Shown: positions 1 to 9,960 of the stretch, in pieces | How positions within the stretch are numbered: position 1 is the stretch's first letter | Layout: each line of letters starts with the position of its first letter | DNA from: Prochlorococcus sp. AG-355-J09 | GTDB lineage: Bacteria > Cyanobacteriota > Cyanobacteriia > PCC-6307 > Cyanobiaceae | Reading direction: 5' to 3' | Assembly (NCBI GenBank): GCA_003278735.1 | Contig: QCDO01000006.1 | Coordinates: 34,034 to 98,033, forward strand | Length of the DNA: 64,000 bases | The notes under the pieces: model-generated | Told to the model about the DNA's origin: nothing | The model's database searches: none | Seen by the model: only the letters and a program-made list of their open reading frames with translations | Program-made: the position numbers and the translations under genes

Positions 1-471
1 TAAAGCTACAGATAAAAATAAAAGACACTGTATTGGTGACATTATTACCATCGAAAGTAACCTTGGGACTACCAAATATTGGACTGGTTCTGTCCTTAAC
101 ATTGTTATTGCCTCAATTTGTTCAGTAACTTTCATAGTGCCCAGTTGAGCAGCATATGCAGTTGCAACCTTTCCAGTCATTAAAGTAGCAGTTAGAAGAG
201 GAGCCATCTCTCTCGCCATGCCTACTGCTAGTAAACCTCCAATTTCACTTGAAACACCCATGCTTGTAAGTTGTGATGCAACTTGAATATTAAAAACTGT
301 ACCTGCGGCAATTCCTGTAATTAGTACAATTAATAAACTTCCAGGACCTGACTCCATAAGTTGGTCAAAGAGATCATTTTTGGAAATTTTACCCTTAAAG
401 ATAAAATTAATTGCTTGCCCGCCAATGATTAAGCTGCTTAGAAGTCTTTTGAGAAAATTAAGGTAATACAT
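1..471 (-). CDS. ABC transporter permease, MlaE/YrbE family (3' part missing at window edge)
   Basis: Reverse-strand reading from ATG at 471: MYYLNFLKRLLSSLIIGGQAINFIFKGKISKNDLFDQLMESGPGSLLIVLITGIAAGTVFNIQVASQLTSMGVSSEIGGLLAVGMAREMAPLLTATLMTGKVATAYAAQLGTMKVTEQIEA..., typical MlaE signature; open to the window edge. Confidence 0.85.
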   Translation of the reverse strand, partial: MYYLNFLKRLLSSLIIGGQAINFIFKGKISKNDLFDQLMESGPGSLLIVLITGIAAGTVFNIQVASQLTSMGVSSEIGGLLAVGMAREMAPLLTATLMTGKVATAYAAQLGTMKVTEQIEAITMLRTEPVQYLVVPRLLSMVIMSPIQCLLFLSVAL

Positions 472-480
472 ATCTTTATA

Positions 481-1878
481 TTAGTTTGTAATTAATTTCC
501 GATCCCATTTTCTCATGATTAAAAGACCAATTATTACCAGTATTGAGGGTATCAGACCAATACATAATCTAATAGTTAATTGTGCTGAGTAGCATTGTTC
601 AATAATATTTATACTGTCTTTATCAACAATGCATGATTGATAACCAGATAAATACAATAAAAATCCTAATAATTGAACACTAAATGCAATACCGATCTTC
701 TGAATAAGTACCATCCAAGCAGTATATAATCCTGCTGGTTTCTCTGGATCTTCGTCTATCGCATCAGGAAGTAGTGACCAAGGGATAAGAAAAGCGGTTG
801 AAGCTCCAATACCAATAAGACAGATTATAAAAATTAAGAGAATGAACAGAAATTTGTTACTGGCATTTAGGAATAAACTATCTCCAACACCTGAAATTTT
901 TGATAATGAAGGTAAAAATAAAGCTGCCGTACATGAAACAATCCACATAATCGCTCCATAATTTAAAGCTGAAATCCTATTCAATTTATTTGATACTCTG
1001 GTCCATATTTGTAAACCCACTAAAGCGCTAATTTGGAAAGGTATCGGGATCCACTTCGCAATAGACGTTGGTACATTCAGTACATCCTCTACATAGATTA
1101 AAGCTACCGTTTGCATCAATTGTAAGGCGCACCAGAGAAGAATATAAAGAGTAATAACTTTTAGAAATTTTTTATTTCTGAAGATCCTTTTGAATTGAAG
1201 TTTTATTGCTTCAACTTTTCCTGAGGGCCTTCTTGCTTTTTTTGCGAATGGAGCCAATCCCCAACAAGAAATTAATGTTGCAGCAACTGCAATGCATCCA
1301 CTAATTTTACCCATTAAAAAATATTCATTATTTGCTGATCCTTCAGAACCTAATACAATTCCAGCAATAATCAAACCAGTTAGTCCTGCAATTATTGAGC
1401 CAGTAAATCTAGATGCGTTTAGTCTTGTTCTTATTGTTGTTTTTTCAGAAATTTCAGTAGATAGAGCTGCAAAAGGAAGATTAATACTCGTATAAGCAGT
1501 CATTACGACTATAGAAATTATGGCATAGTAAATAGTCTTGGTTAGCACGGAACCAGTTGGCGTCCACCATATCGCAGCTAAAGAGAAACCAAGAGGAACA
1601 GATGCTGCCACCATCCAAGGGATTCTAGGCCCCCATCTAGATTTGGTACGATCACTTAACCATCCAATTAACGGATCATTTACTGCATCCCATATTTTTA
1701 TTAACATTAATAATGAACCTGCAATTATTACTGGTAAACCAGCAGAAATAAAGAATTTGAACAGAAAAAAACCAAATTGCGTCGCGACTAAACCTGTACC
1801 TGCGTCTCCTAGTCCATAAGAGAACATTAATCTTGTTGTTGATCGAGTAATATTTTTTTTCGAGTGTGAATTTTCCAA
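481..1878 (-). CDS. MFS sugar:cation symporter, GPH/MelB-like family
   Basis: 465 aa multi-TM protein with WDAVNDPLIGWLSDRTKSRWGPRIPWM, a GPH/MelB-type motif. Confidence 0.8.
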   Translation of the reverse strand: MENSHSKKNITRSTTRLMFSYGLGDAGTGLVATQFGFFLFKFFISAGLPVIIAGSLLMLIKIWDAVNDPLIGWLSDRTKSRWGPRIPWMVAASVPLGFSLAAIWWTPTGSVLTKTIYYAIISIVVMTAYTSINLPFAALSTEISEKTTIRTRLNASRFTGSIIAGLTGLIIAGIVLGSEGSANNEYFLMGKISGCIAVAATLISCWGLAPFAKKARRPSGKVEAIKLQFKRIFRNKKFLKVITLYILLWCALQLMQTVALIYVEDVLNVPTSIAKWIPIPFQISALVGLQIWTRVSNKLNRISALNYGAIMWIVSCTAALFLPSLSKISGVGDSLFLNASNKFLFILLIFIICLIGIGASTAFLIPWSLLPDAIDEDPEKPAGLYTAWMVLIQKIGIAFSVQLLGFLLYLSGYQSCIVDKDSINIIEQCYSAQLTIRLCIGLIPSILVIIGLLIMRKWDRKLITN

Positions 1879-1939
1879 TCTTTTTACTTTGTTGATTGTT
1901 TGATAATGTATTATTGCAGTGGTAATTCTATTACTTAAT

Positions 1940-2010
1940 GCGGGCGTGGTTTAGTGGTAAAACCTCAGCCTTCCAAGCTGAAGATGCGGGTTCGATTCCC
2001 GCCGCCCGCT
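1940..2010 (+). tRNA. tRNA-Gly (TCC)
   Basis: Cloverleaf: acceptor GCGGGCG/CGCCCGC, anticodon loop CTTCCAA, T-loop TTCGATT. Confidence 0.95.
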
Positions 2011-2011
2011 T

Positions 2012-4045
2012 TTAGAATATATTATTTTTTGCCCCAAATACTTCTTCTGAAATGATTAATAAAGAGCTTCTACTCTTTATTGAAACAGATTTTTCATTAA
2101 TAGTTAAGGGTTTAAAAATCTCAGACATGCTAGTGTCAATAACTTTTAACCAATTATGCTTACATTTCGGTAAGGAGAAATCGATACTTTTTGAATATGC
2201 ATTTAAACCTATCCAGACCAGCGGGTTAGTTTTGCCTTTGTTAATGCTAAAGGCAACTGTATGAGACCAACTACTCCAATCGGGCATATCTAATTTTGTT
2301 CCATGCCAATGATATCTTGGAATATTTTCATTTGATTGATTATTCGGAAAGAATGATGGATTAAAAATGTTTATTAGTTTTTTTCGGATTCTTATAACGT
2401 ATTTAAAATATTCTAATAATTCCAAATCTTGTTGACCATGTTCCCAATTCATCCAGCCCAATGAATTATTTTGGCACCAAGAATTATTATTACCGCCTTG
2501 TGACCTTCCTATCTCATCACCCATAAGTATCATTGGAACACCTTTAGATATAAGTAAACTAAGAATAAGATTTTTTTGTTGTCTTTTTCTTAAATCATTA
2601 ATTAATAAGTTTGAAGTTGGTCCCTCTATACCATGATTCCAAGAATTGTTATGGTTATCGCCATCTCTATTTTGTTCTCTATTGGCAAAATTATGTTTTC
2701 TATTGAAAGTTACTAAATCTTTTAGAGTGAATCCATCATGTGAAGTAATAAAATTTATTGATTTTGGGAAAATATTATCTTCTTTATAAACAGATGGTGT
2801 CCCCTTTATTTTATCGCTCATATTCCAAGCTGTATCCTTATCCCCCTTCCAAAATTTCCGCAAGTCATCTCTAAAATGACCATTCCAAGTGAAAGTATTC
2901 TTCGATGGGAAATCACCTAATTTATATAAACCGCCACAATCCCATGGCTCACTTATGAACTTGATATCAATAAGTTCTGGTTCACATTCTATATCTTCAA
3001 AAATTGGAGGATTATCAAGAGGTGAAAGATTTTCACCTCTTGATAGGGCAATTCCTAAATCAAATCTAAAACCATCAACTCCTAATTCACTTGCCCAACA
3101 TTTTAATGATTCAATTATTAGTTTTCTAACTAATCCTCTGTTTGCTGCAATAGTATTACCACATCCGGAGACGTCCTGATAATTTTTATCTTTTCCAATA
3201 AAGTAATAAAGATTTTCATCTATACCTTTCCAAGATATTGCTGGTCCTTTTGAATCACCTTCGGAAGTGTGATTATATACAACGTCTAAAATGACTTCAA
3301 TATTTGCTTTATGACATTCCTCTACAAATCTTCTAAATTCCTCTCTATTCTTTTCGGCGGATTCATTCGAAAGATATTCAAAATGCGGAGTAAACCAATT
3401 AATTGGACTATAACCCCAAAAATTTTTTAGACCATTTGGGGCATCAGTAGGATCAAAACAAAAAATTGGAAGTAATTCAATCGTTGTAATACCCAGTTCT
3501 TTGAGATATGGAATTTTTTTTAAAAATTTCTTAAAACAACTTTCATCTTTATCAGTTGATTCAGTGAAAGCTTTGATATGGAGTTCATAAATAATTGTTT
3601 CTTCCCAAGAATGTTTCGGTCTTGGATAATCCTTAAAATTAAATAATTTCCTATCGCAAACAACGCTTTTAAGACAAGAATTAGTATTTTCTTGCGTTTT
3701 TAATGCATTTTCTCTCTTATAACTTCCCCATCCGGTAATACCCCTTGAACATGGATCAAGTAATACTTTTTTTTCATAGTTATTATTAATTTCATTATTT
3801 TTTTGTTTCACTCTAAAAGCATAAGTGCTACCTTCTTCTAGATTTTTTATTTCTGCATGCCAGTAAGGACCTTTATTATGAGTCTGATTTAATTTGAATA
3901 TGCTTTTTGGGGAAATAGAGTCTTCTTTCTCAAACAATAAGATTTCTACATATTCTGCATTTGTGGCTATTAAGGAAAAATTAACCCCTTGTGAAGTTAG
4001 AGAACTCCCTAAAGGAAATGGTTTACCTTTATTGAGATGAATCAC
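2012..4045 (-). CDS. glgX: Glycogen debranching enzyme / isoamylase-type GH13
   Basis: 677 aa; GH13 motifs DVVYNHTSEG, GFRFDLG, FITSHDGFTLKDLV. Confidence 0.88.
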   Translation of the reverse strand: MIHLNKGKPFPLGSSLTSQGVNFSLIATNAEYVEILLFEKEDSISPKSIFKLNQTHNKGPYWHAEIKNLEEGSTYAFRVKQKNNEINNNYEKKVLLDPCSRGITGWGSYKRENALKTQENTNSCLKSVVCDRKLFNFKDYPRPKHSWEETIIYELHIKAFTESTDKDESCFKKFLKKIPYLKELGITTIELLPIFCFDPTDAPNGLKNFWGYSPINWFTPHFEYLSNESAEKNREEFRRFVEECHKANIEVILDVVYNHTSEGDSKGPAISWKGIDENLYYFIGKDKNYQDVSGCGNTIAANRGLVRKLIIESLKCWASELGVDGFRFDLGIALSRGENLSPLDNPPIFEDIECEPELIDIKFISEPWDCGGLYKLGDFPSKNTFTWNGHFRDDLRKFWKGDKDTAWNMSDKIKGTPSVYKEDNIFPKSINFITSHDGFTLKDLVTFNRKHNFANREQNRDGDNHNNSWNHGIEGPTSNLLINDLRKRQQKNLILSLLISKGVPMILMGDEIGRSQGGNNNSWCQNNSLGWMNWEHGQQDLELLEYFKYVIRIRKKLINIFNPSFFPNNQSNENIPRYHWHGTKLDMPDWSSWSHTVAFSINKGKTNPLVWIGLNAYSKSIDFSLPKCKHNWLKVIDTSMSEIFKPLTINEKSVSIKSRSSLLIISEEVFGAKNNIF

Positions 4046-4193
4046 TTTCTCTTTATCATTGATTAGTAAAATATTGAGATAATTTATTTAAATTACTGAT
4101 ATTTGAATAATAGATCCAAAATTAAAAAAAAACTCAAATTTAAGGCTTCACTAATCAACTCTATTAGATCTTGAAGAGTATTATTTTTTTCAT

Positions 4194-4307
4194 TTATGGC
4201 AATTTATCCATCCATCTACTCAGTGAACCAAACGATTTATAGAAAAAGTCTGATAATAATAAAACTAGATTTTTCTTGATTTCAAAATACAAATTGCGTT
4301 TTTTCAT
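4194..4307 (-). CDS. Possible small hydrophobic protein (37 aa)
   Basis: Below the track length cut-off: MKKRNLYFEIKKNLVLLLSDFFYKSFGSLSRWMDKLP; basic N-terminus and hydrophobic core in an otherwise empty 620-bp gap. Confidence 0.45.
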   Translation of the reverse strand: MKKRNLYFEIKKNLVLLLSDFFYKSFGSLSRWMDKLP

Positions 4308-4669
4308 GTGATGAGAAGGAAATATATCTGAAAATTAATAAAACATAATAAATAGCTCAAATTCTTAAATTCACCCCCCTTTAACATTTACCCTCTTTGC
4401 TAAATGTAGTTAGATTTTTATTGCTAAATCCAGTTCCACCAATGCTTTTTGCTGTTCTCTAAATGAAGAGGCTATTTTTTATAAATGAAAAATCGCTGCT
4501 ACAAAAAATAAATAATGTTGCTATAAATGTCCCTAAAATTGGTATAAAGCTTTGCGCCGCCGGCATTTTCGGTTGCCGTATTTGTATTTGCTCCATATGA
4601 TGTGAAAGTTCGAGGTTTAAAAACTCGATTTAAATCTTTTTTTAACCCTTAGCTTTAATTTAAATTTCA

Positions 4670-4945
4670 ATGAACAAAGCTGATTTAGTAAACCTTGTTG
4701 CAGCTCGTACAGAGCTCACAAAAACGGATGTTTCTTTAGTTGTTGATGCAGCTATTGAAACTATTGTTGATTCAGTAGTGGAAGGCAAAAAAGTCTCTTT
4801 ACTAGGATTTGGTTCTTTTGAGCCAAGAGATCGTTCTGCAAGACAGGGATTAAACCCTAAGACAGGCGAAAAAATAGCAATACCCGCTAAAAGAGTTCCA
4901 ACATTCTCTGCAGGTAAACTTTTTAAGGATAGAGTTCAAGGGTAA
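4670..4945 (+). CDS. hup: DNA-binding protein HU
   Basis: 91 aa; MNKADLVNLVAARTELTKTDV... GFGSFEPRDRSARQGLNPKTGEKIAIPAKRVPTFSAGK. Confidence 0.97.
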   Translation: MNKADLVNLVAARTELTKTDVSLVVDAAIETIVDSVVEGKKVSLLGFGSFEPRDRSARQGLNPKTGEKIAIPAKRVPTFSAGKLFKDRVQG

Positions 4946-4978
4946 TCTTTTTAATCTATTTCTTCCTTTAATAATAAG

Positions 4979-5005
4979 GTGCTCTTTTAGGGCATCTTTT
5001 TTTTA
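4979..5005 (+). terminator. Rho-independent terminator downstream of hup
   Basis: GGTGCTC-TTTTA-GGGCATC stem-loop (with wobbles) followed by a T run. Confidence 0.75.
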
Positions 5006-5029
5006 TTTCAATAAGGTGCAACTAGATCA

Positions 5030-5392
5030 ATGACCAAAACTTCTGCCGAAGTGTCCACAATTTTGAAATCTAAAAAAGTAATGAAATTTTTAACTATTTT
5101 ATCTTTAAAATTTTTATTATTATCAAATTTCCTTATGGCAGAAACAATTCCAACAAAATCTAAAATTTTAAAACAATCTAGTGATTGTTTTAAAGATTCT
5201 CAAGTCCAATTATGTAAAGAATTAGTTTCTGAAATAGAAAAACTTCAATTAGTAGTATTTGATCAAAATAGATTCAAATGTCAATCAAGTTTATTGGGGC
5301 TGCAAACGGAAATTATTGAAGCTTATTTTTTTAATAATTTCTCAAATGAGAAAATTTCATTAATGATCCCATATGTGATTAAAAATTGTTAA
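5030..5392 (+). CDS. Hypothetical secreted/periplasmic small protein; probable start at the internal ATG 5081 giving a signal peptide
   Basis: MKFLTILSLKFLLLSNFLMAE signal-like N-terminus and several Cys residues. Confidence 0.65.
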   Translation: MTKTSAEVSTILKSKKVMKFLTILSLKFLLLSNFLMAETIPTKSKILKQSSDCFKDSQVQLCKELVSEIEKLQLVVFDQNRFKCQSSLLGLQTEIIEAYFFNNFSNEKISLMIPYVIKNC

Positions 5393-5446
5393 TTATTAAA
5401 AAAATTAATTTTTTTGGAATATTATAAATTTGTTATTTAATTTGTA

Positions 5447-5689
5447 ATGGTAAAAGGTTTTTCTGATAATGAAGTTAAAAATAATACTCAAAATACTCAA
5501 ATAAAAGAAAAAAAAGGCTTAGCTGGTTTTCTTAAAGGCAAGAAATTTACTTACACTTTGCCAGGTAAAAAACAAATAAATATTTTTGGATCAATAGTAT
5601 TAGGCTTAAATATGATTTTAGTATTGCTAGTCATTCTGTATTTAAAGAATCAAGAATTCCATGACTTTGTATTTAATGTTGGTCGTTAG
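5447..5689 (+). CDS. Hypothetical small single-TM protein
   Basis: 80 aa with one C-terminal TM segment (NIFGSIVLGLNMILVLLVILYL). Confidence 0.65.
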   Translation: MVKGFSDNEVKNNTQNTQIKEKKGLAGFLKGKKFTYTLPGKKQINIFGSIVLGLNMILVLLVILYLKNQEFHDFVFNVGR

Positions 5690-5747
5690 CTATATTTTTA
5701 GATCGAAAAATTTTATTAAATGATATATTTAAATTTTAGAATATCTT

Positions 5748-6005
5748 ATGAAGATAGTTAATTTAGTTTCTCAAGTATTTTTTTTGTTAATAACTGTTCT
5801 TTTTTTGATATATTTTCTAACAGGTTATGACTCTGCTTTTGAAGCAGACCAAAATTGTCATTCATATCTTTCAAGTTATGATAACCCATCTGGAAATTAT
5901 GGTTGTGATCATGATAATGAGACACATCAGTGGATTCTTTACGAGTCCAATGAAAGTAAAGAACCAGCAAAAATTATTAAGAAATTCAGGTACAAGTTTT
6001 TATAA
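5748..6005 (+). CDS. Hypothetical small membrane/exported protein
   Basis: 85 aa, N-terminal TM/signal; chosen over the antisense ORF 5758..5970 because of the membrane-protein pattern and gene layout. Confidence 0.55.
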   Translation: MKIVNLVSQVFFLLITVLFLIYFLTGYDSAFEADQNCHSYLSSYDNPSGNYGCDHDNETHQWILYESNESKEPAKIIKKFRYKFL

Positions 6006-6212
6006 ATCAATTTTCTTATAAAAAAACTTTGCAGATATAATTGAAATAAACGCCGTAACTGTGAAAGTAAGATATTGATAGATGCTTCCTTCTAAGTAGA
6101 TTTTATTTTTATATAGAGGAAAATCGACTAAAGATCCTATAGTGCCCCAAATAATTACCCATACAGATATGTATAAGAATACTTTTAATGGATTAGATTT
6201 TTTTGCTTCCAT
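6000..6212 (-). CDS. Hypothetical small two-TM protein
   Basis: 70 aa, MEAKKSNPLKVFLYISVWVIIWGTIGSLVDFPLY...; immediately downstream of hli on the same strand. Confidence 0.65.
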   Translation of the reverse strand: MEAKKSNPLKVFLYISVWVIIWGTIGSLVDFPLYKNKIYLEGSIYQYLTFTVTAFISIISAKFFYKKIDL

Positions 6213-6215
6213 TTT

Positions 6216-6461
6216 TTAATTAATACCAAAAATTGAAGAAGTTACAGGTCTGCCGCTAAAAACTAACTCGGTTAATATGAGCATTAAAAATCCGATCATT
6301 GCTGCTCTACCATTTACAAGCTCAGCACTGCTATTAAATCCAAAAACATTCTTTACTTCATCTCCTTGATTGTCTACCCATTTTGAGTATTCATTATCAG
6401 TTGATGATGTATTAGCAAAATCATCTTTTTGATTTTCTATTGAAGAGTCGTTTTCTTGCAT
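6216..6461 (-). CDS. hli: High-light-inducible (Hli/Hlip) chlorophyll-binding protein
   Basis: 81 aa with ELVNGRAAMIGFLMLILTELVFSGRPV (ExxNGRxAMxGF motif). Confidence 0.92.
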   Translation of the reverse strand: MQENDSSIENQKDDFANTSSTDNEYSKWVDNQGDEVKNVFGFNSSAELVNGRAAMIGFLMLILTELVFSGRPVTSSIFGIN

Positions 6462-6519
6462 ACAATTATTTTTGATTTATTCTAGTAATCTTAAAACTAA
6501 TTTATTATTAAATTAAGGT

Positions 6520-7533
6520 TTAAATTATAAAAAAAATTAAGACAAAAATTATTATCCATAAAAATTGTAATCTCAAAATTAATTGACAAATATATTTAAT
6601 ATTCTCTCCAGTGCAATCATCTCCATTCTCATTGATCATTGGCTTTTCAATAATCTCGTTTTTATATTTACTTTTCCCACCCAATTTTATACCAGAAATA
6701 TAAGCGAATATAGCTTCTGAAATCCCAGCATTAGGCGAATCATATTTTTTACCATCAAGATAGCTTTTTTTTATGATTGATCCATACTCATTAATTTTGG
6801 GACTTACTAAAGGTAATGTGATTAAAACTAATCTTGAAGGAACAAACGTAAACATATCTTCAATTTTTGCACTGAAAAAACCTAAATATCTAAAATAATC
6901 ATATTTGTAACCTATCATTGAATCTAAAGTACTTATGGCTTTATAAGAAAAACCAAGTGATAAAGGCCCTGGCAGAAAAATTGAAAATTTCATCAAAAAA
7001 ATTCCAATAAAAATCCAAAATAGTGGCCCAAATGTTCCATCAACAGAATTTTCGGTAAGACTCTCTGTACTTGATCTCAAAAGATGTTCTAAAGAAGATG
7101 AACTTACATCCCTACTTACTATCCTTTGTACCTTCTCTTTGATTATTCTCTTATTTTGGTGATTAATTTCTTCGCGTTCCATTAGCGCTGCAATTTCTTT
7201 AACACTTGAAATAAGTCCCTTAGTCGCAATACAACTTGAAAGTCCAAAAAAAATTAGCAATCCACCAAAAAAATTATTTCTTGATTGAAAATAACTGAGT
7301 TCTATCAATTTACCTAAACCAAAACTTATTCCAATGCTTGATATGGCTACGATTAACCCCCCCCCAAACAATATATTTTTATTTTTCCCAAAATTATTTA
7401 TGAGGTAATCAGATATTTTTTTTATGTAGAAGCCAATTACCTGAACAGGATGGATTAAAAATCTTGGATCGCCGATCATTAAATCAAAACCAATCGATCC
7501 GATGAATATTAAAAATAAATTTATTTCAGCCAA
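6520..7533 (-). CDS. cobD: Adenosylcobinamide-phosphate synthase CobD/CbiB
   Basis: 337 aa; [42 protein letters not shown]. Confidence 0.93.
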   Translation of the reverse strand: MAEINLFLIFIGSIGFDLMIGDPRFLIHPVQVIGFYIKKISDYLINNFGKNKNILFGGGLIVAISSIGISFGLGKLIELSYFQSRNNFFGGLLIFFGLSSCIATKGLISSVKEIAALMEREEINHQNKRIIKEKVQRIVSRDVSSSSLEHLLRSSTESLTENSVDGTFGPLFWIFIGIFLMKFSIFLPGPLSLGFSYKAISTLDSMIGYKYDYFRYLGFFSAKIEDMFTFVPSRLVLITLPLVSPKINEYGSIIKKSYLDGKKYDSPNAGISEAIFAYISGIKLGGKSKYKNEIIEKPMINENGDDCTGENIKYICQLILRLQFLWIIIFVLIFFII

Positions 7534-8510
7534 CTGAACATCGAGCGCAGACCTTTACCTACTTTCTCAATTTCATGTTTTGAGTTCTCTTCTCTTAATT
7601 TTGTCATTAAGGGTTTGTTTTTATCACATTCCTCCACAAAATTCTTAGCGAAAGTTCCATCTTGAATATCTTTTAGAATTTTCTGCATTTCTTTCTTTGT
7701 ATCACTATTGATAAGTCTTTTACCACTTACATAATCTCCATATTCTGCAGTATTTGAAATGGAATCTCTCATTTGAGATAAGCCTCCCTTCACCATTAAA
7801 TCAACAATAAGTTTAACTTCATGTAAGCATTCGAAGTAAGCAAGTTCGGGCTGATATCCTGCCTCTACTAGAGTTTCAAAGCCTGATTTGACGAGTTCTG
7901 ATAGGCCTCCGCACAAAACAGCTTGTTCGCCGAATAAATCAGTTTCTGTTTCTTCTTTAAAGTTCGTTTCAAGAATCCCAGCTCTCGTTCCGCCAATCCC
8001 TTTAGCGTAAGCCATCGCTAATGATCTTGCACTGCCGGAAGAATCCTGTTCCACTGCAAACAATGCTGGAACTCCTTGACCATTCTGATATTCCCAACGA
8101 ACAGTGTGTCCGGGTCCTTTTGGAGCAATCATTACAACATCCACAAAACTAGGAGGTTTGATAAGTCCGAATCTTATATTGAAGCCATGAGCAAAACTTA
8201 ATATTTTTCCTTGTTTTAAGTTTGGTTCTATTTCTTTAAGGTAAACATCTTTCTGAAACTCATCTGGGAGGAGAATCATAATCCAGTCGGCTTTTTCGCA
8301 AGCTTCAGAAACGCTAAAGACTTGTAAACCATCGCTGATAGCTTTGCTTTCAGACTTACTTCCTTTATATAATCCAACAATTACATCCATACCACTATCT
8401 TTAAGATTTAGGGCATGTGCATGACCTTGTGATCCATATCCAATAATCGCTATTGTTTTATTATTTAAAAGACTTAGATCTGCATCTGTGTCGTAAAAGA
8501 GTTGGGTCAT
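7521..8510 (-). CDS. ilvC: Ketol-acid reductoisomerase
   Basis: 329 aa; [40 protein letters not shown]. Confidence 0.98.
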   Translation of the reverse strand: MTQLFYDTDADLSLLNNKTIAIIGYGSQGHAHALNLKDSGMDVIVGLYKGSKSESKAISDGLQVFSVSEACEKADWIMILLPDEFQKDVYLKEIEPNLKQGKILSFAHGFNIRFGLIKPPSFVDVVMIAPKGPGHTVRWEYQNGQGVPALFAVEQDSSGSARSLAMAYAKGIGGTRAGILETNFKEETETDLFGEQAVLCGGLSELVKSGFETLVEAGYQPELAYFECLHEVKLIVDLMVKGGLSQMRDSISNTAEYGDYVSGKRLINSDTKKEMQKILKDIQDGTFAKNFVEECDKNKPLMTKLREENSKHEIEKVGKGLRSMFSWLK

Positions 8511-8621
8511 TAGTTGTAGCTTCTTTGCATTTGATAGTTATTATTTTAGACATTAAGGTGGCAATAAACCAAAAAAATTATTAATTTAAAAAATTAAAAT
8601 TAAAATAATAATTTAGAAATT

Positions 8622-9233
8622 TTAAGACTGATTTGCTTCGCTTGGATGTGTAATTACTCTATCAATTAAGCCATAATTTTTTGCTTCTTCCGCACTTAGA
8701 AAATAATCTCTATCAGTATCCTTTTCAATTTTCTCAAAAGATTGGCCTGTCATATCTGCCATAGACATGTTTAACATATCTTTAATTCTTAAAATTTCCT
8801 TAGCCTCTATTTCAATATCACTTGCTTGGCGTTGAGATGTCCCTCCTAAGGGTTGATGAATCATTATTCTGCTGTGGGGCAAAGCAACTCTTTTACCTTT
8901 TGTCCCAGCGGCCAATAGGAACGCTCCCATGGAGGCTGCGAGGCCTACGCATATGGTTACTACATCACTTTTTACGTATTTGATAGTGTCATAAATTGCC
9001 AATCCAGCAGTTACTGATCCTCCTGGGCTATTTATATACAGATAGATAGGTTTGGAATTGTCATCAGAATCTAAATAAAGCATTTGTGCAACAAGACTAT
9101 TAGCAATACCATCATTCACTTCTTGTCCAAGAAAAAGAATTCTTTCAACACCTAGTCTTGTATATATGTCGACCCATCTTTCGTATTGACTTCCTGGAAG
9201 TCTGTAAGGCACGCTTGGAGTTCCTATTGGCAT
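8622..9233 (-). CDS. clpP: ATP-dependent Clp protease proteolytic subunit
   Basis: 203 aa; [37 protein letters not shown] catalytic motifs. Confidence 0.96.
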   Translation of the reverse strand: MPIGTPSVPYRLPGSQYERWVDIYTRLGVERILFLGQEVNDGIANSLVAQMLYLDSDDNSKPIYLYINSPGGSVTAGLAIYDTIKYVKSDVVTICVGLAASMGAFLLAAGTKGKRVALPHSRIMIHQPLGGTSQRQASDIEIEAKEILRIKDMLNMSMADMTGQSFEKIEKDTDRDYFLSAEEAKNYGLIDRVITHPSEANQS

Positions 9234-9257
9234 GATTTTAAAATAGTTTTGTGAGTG

Positions 9258-9929
9258 TTAAATTTTATTTGGTAGATCTTTTTGGCTTGTGAGTATTCTA
9301 TCGATAACTCCATAATTTAGGGCTTCTTGTGGGTTGAGATAACTCATCCTGTCAGAGTCTTTTGAGAGTTCTTCGATGGTTTTTCCAGTGTTACGAGATA
9401 AAATCTCCAGCATGGATTTTTTATTTTTCAAAACTTCCTCAGCTCTTATTTGGATATCGGTTGCTTGTCCTCTTGCTCCGCTTATAGGTTGATGCAAAAC
9501 AATAGAAGCATGTGGAAGAGCGGCTCTCTGTCCCTTAGTGCCAGATGAAAGAATAACTGCGGCAGTCCCCATTGCTTGTCCGATACATATCGTGTGTACT
9601 GGAGGCTTAATGTAACTTATTGTATCGCAGATAGCGAAAGCTTCTGTTTCAAAACCTACTGCGTCACCCGTGTACCAACTTGTCCCGGTTGAATTGATAT
9701 AGAAATAGATTGGTTTTTCTGGATCCTCAAACTCTAAGTAAAGAAGTTGAGCAATGATTAGCTCAGTAACATCCATTCCTAGTTGTCTTTTCGCATCATC
9801 ATCTGAAAATAATGGTAAACCAAGATAAACGATTCTCTCTTTCAGTAAAAGAGAGGGGAGATCTGGGGGTGGGGTCCTCATAACGGTGTTTTCGCCGTAA
9901 TAAGGAGCAGATACAGTCATTTGTATCAC
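9258..9929 (-). CDS. clpR: ClpP-like subunit lacking the catalytic Ser (ClpR)
   Basis: 223 aa ClpP homologue; GQAMGTAAVILSSG replaces the nucleophile region GLAASMGA; extra segment after NSTGTS. Confidence 0.9.
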   Translation of the reverse strand: MIQMTVSAPYYGENTVMRTPPPDLPSLLLKERIVYLGLPLFSDDDAKRQLGMDVTELIIAQLLYLEFEDPEKPIYFYINSTGTSWYTGDAVGFETEAFAICDTISYIKPPVHTICIGQAMGTAAVILSSGTKGQRAALPHASIVLHQPISGARGQATDIQIRAEEVLKNKKSMLEILSRNTGKTIEELSKDSDRMSYLNPQEALNYGVIDRILTSQKDLPNKI

Positions 9930-9960
9930 AAAATTAAGATTGAACTGATTCTAGCTAGAT

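Noticed and set aside
5758-5970. 70-aa minus-strand ORF antisense to 5748..6005
   Set aside because: The plus-strand frame has a signal/TM-like start; only one of the two is likely real.
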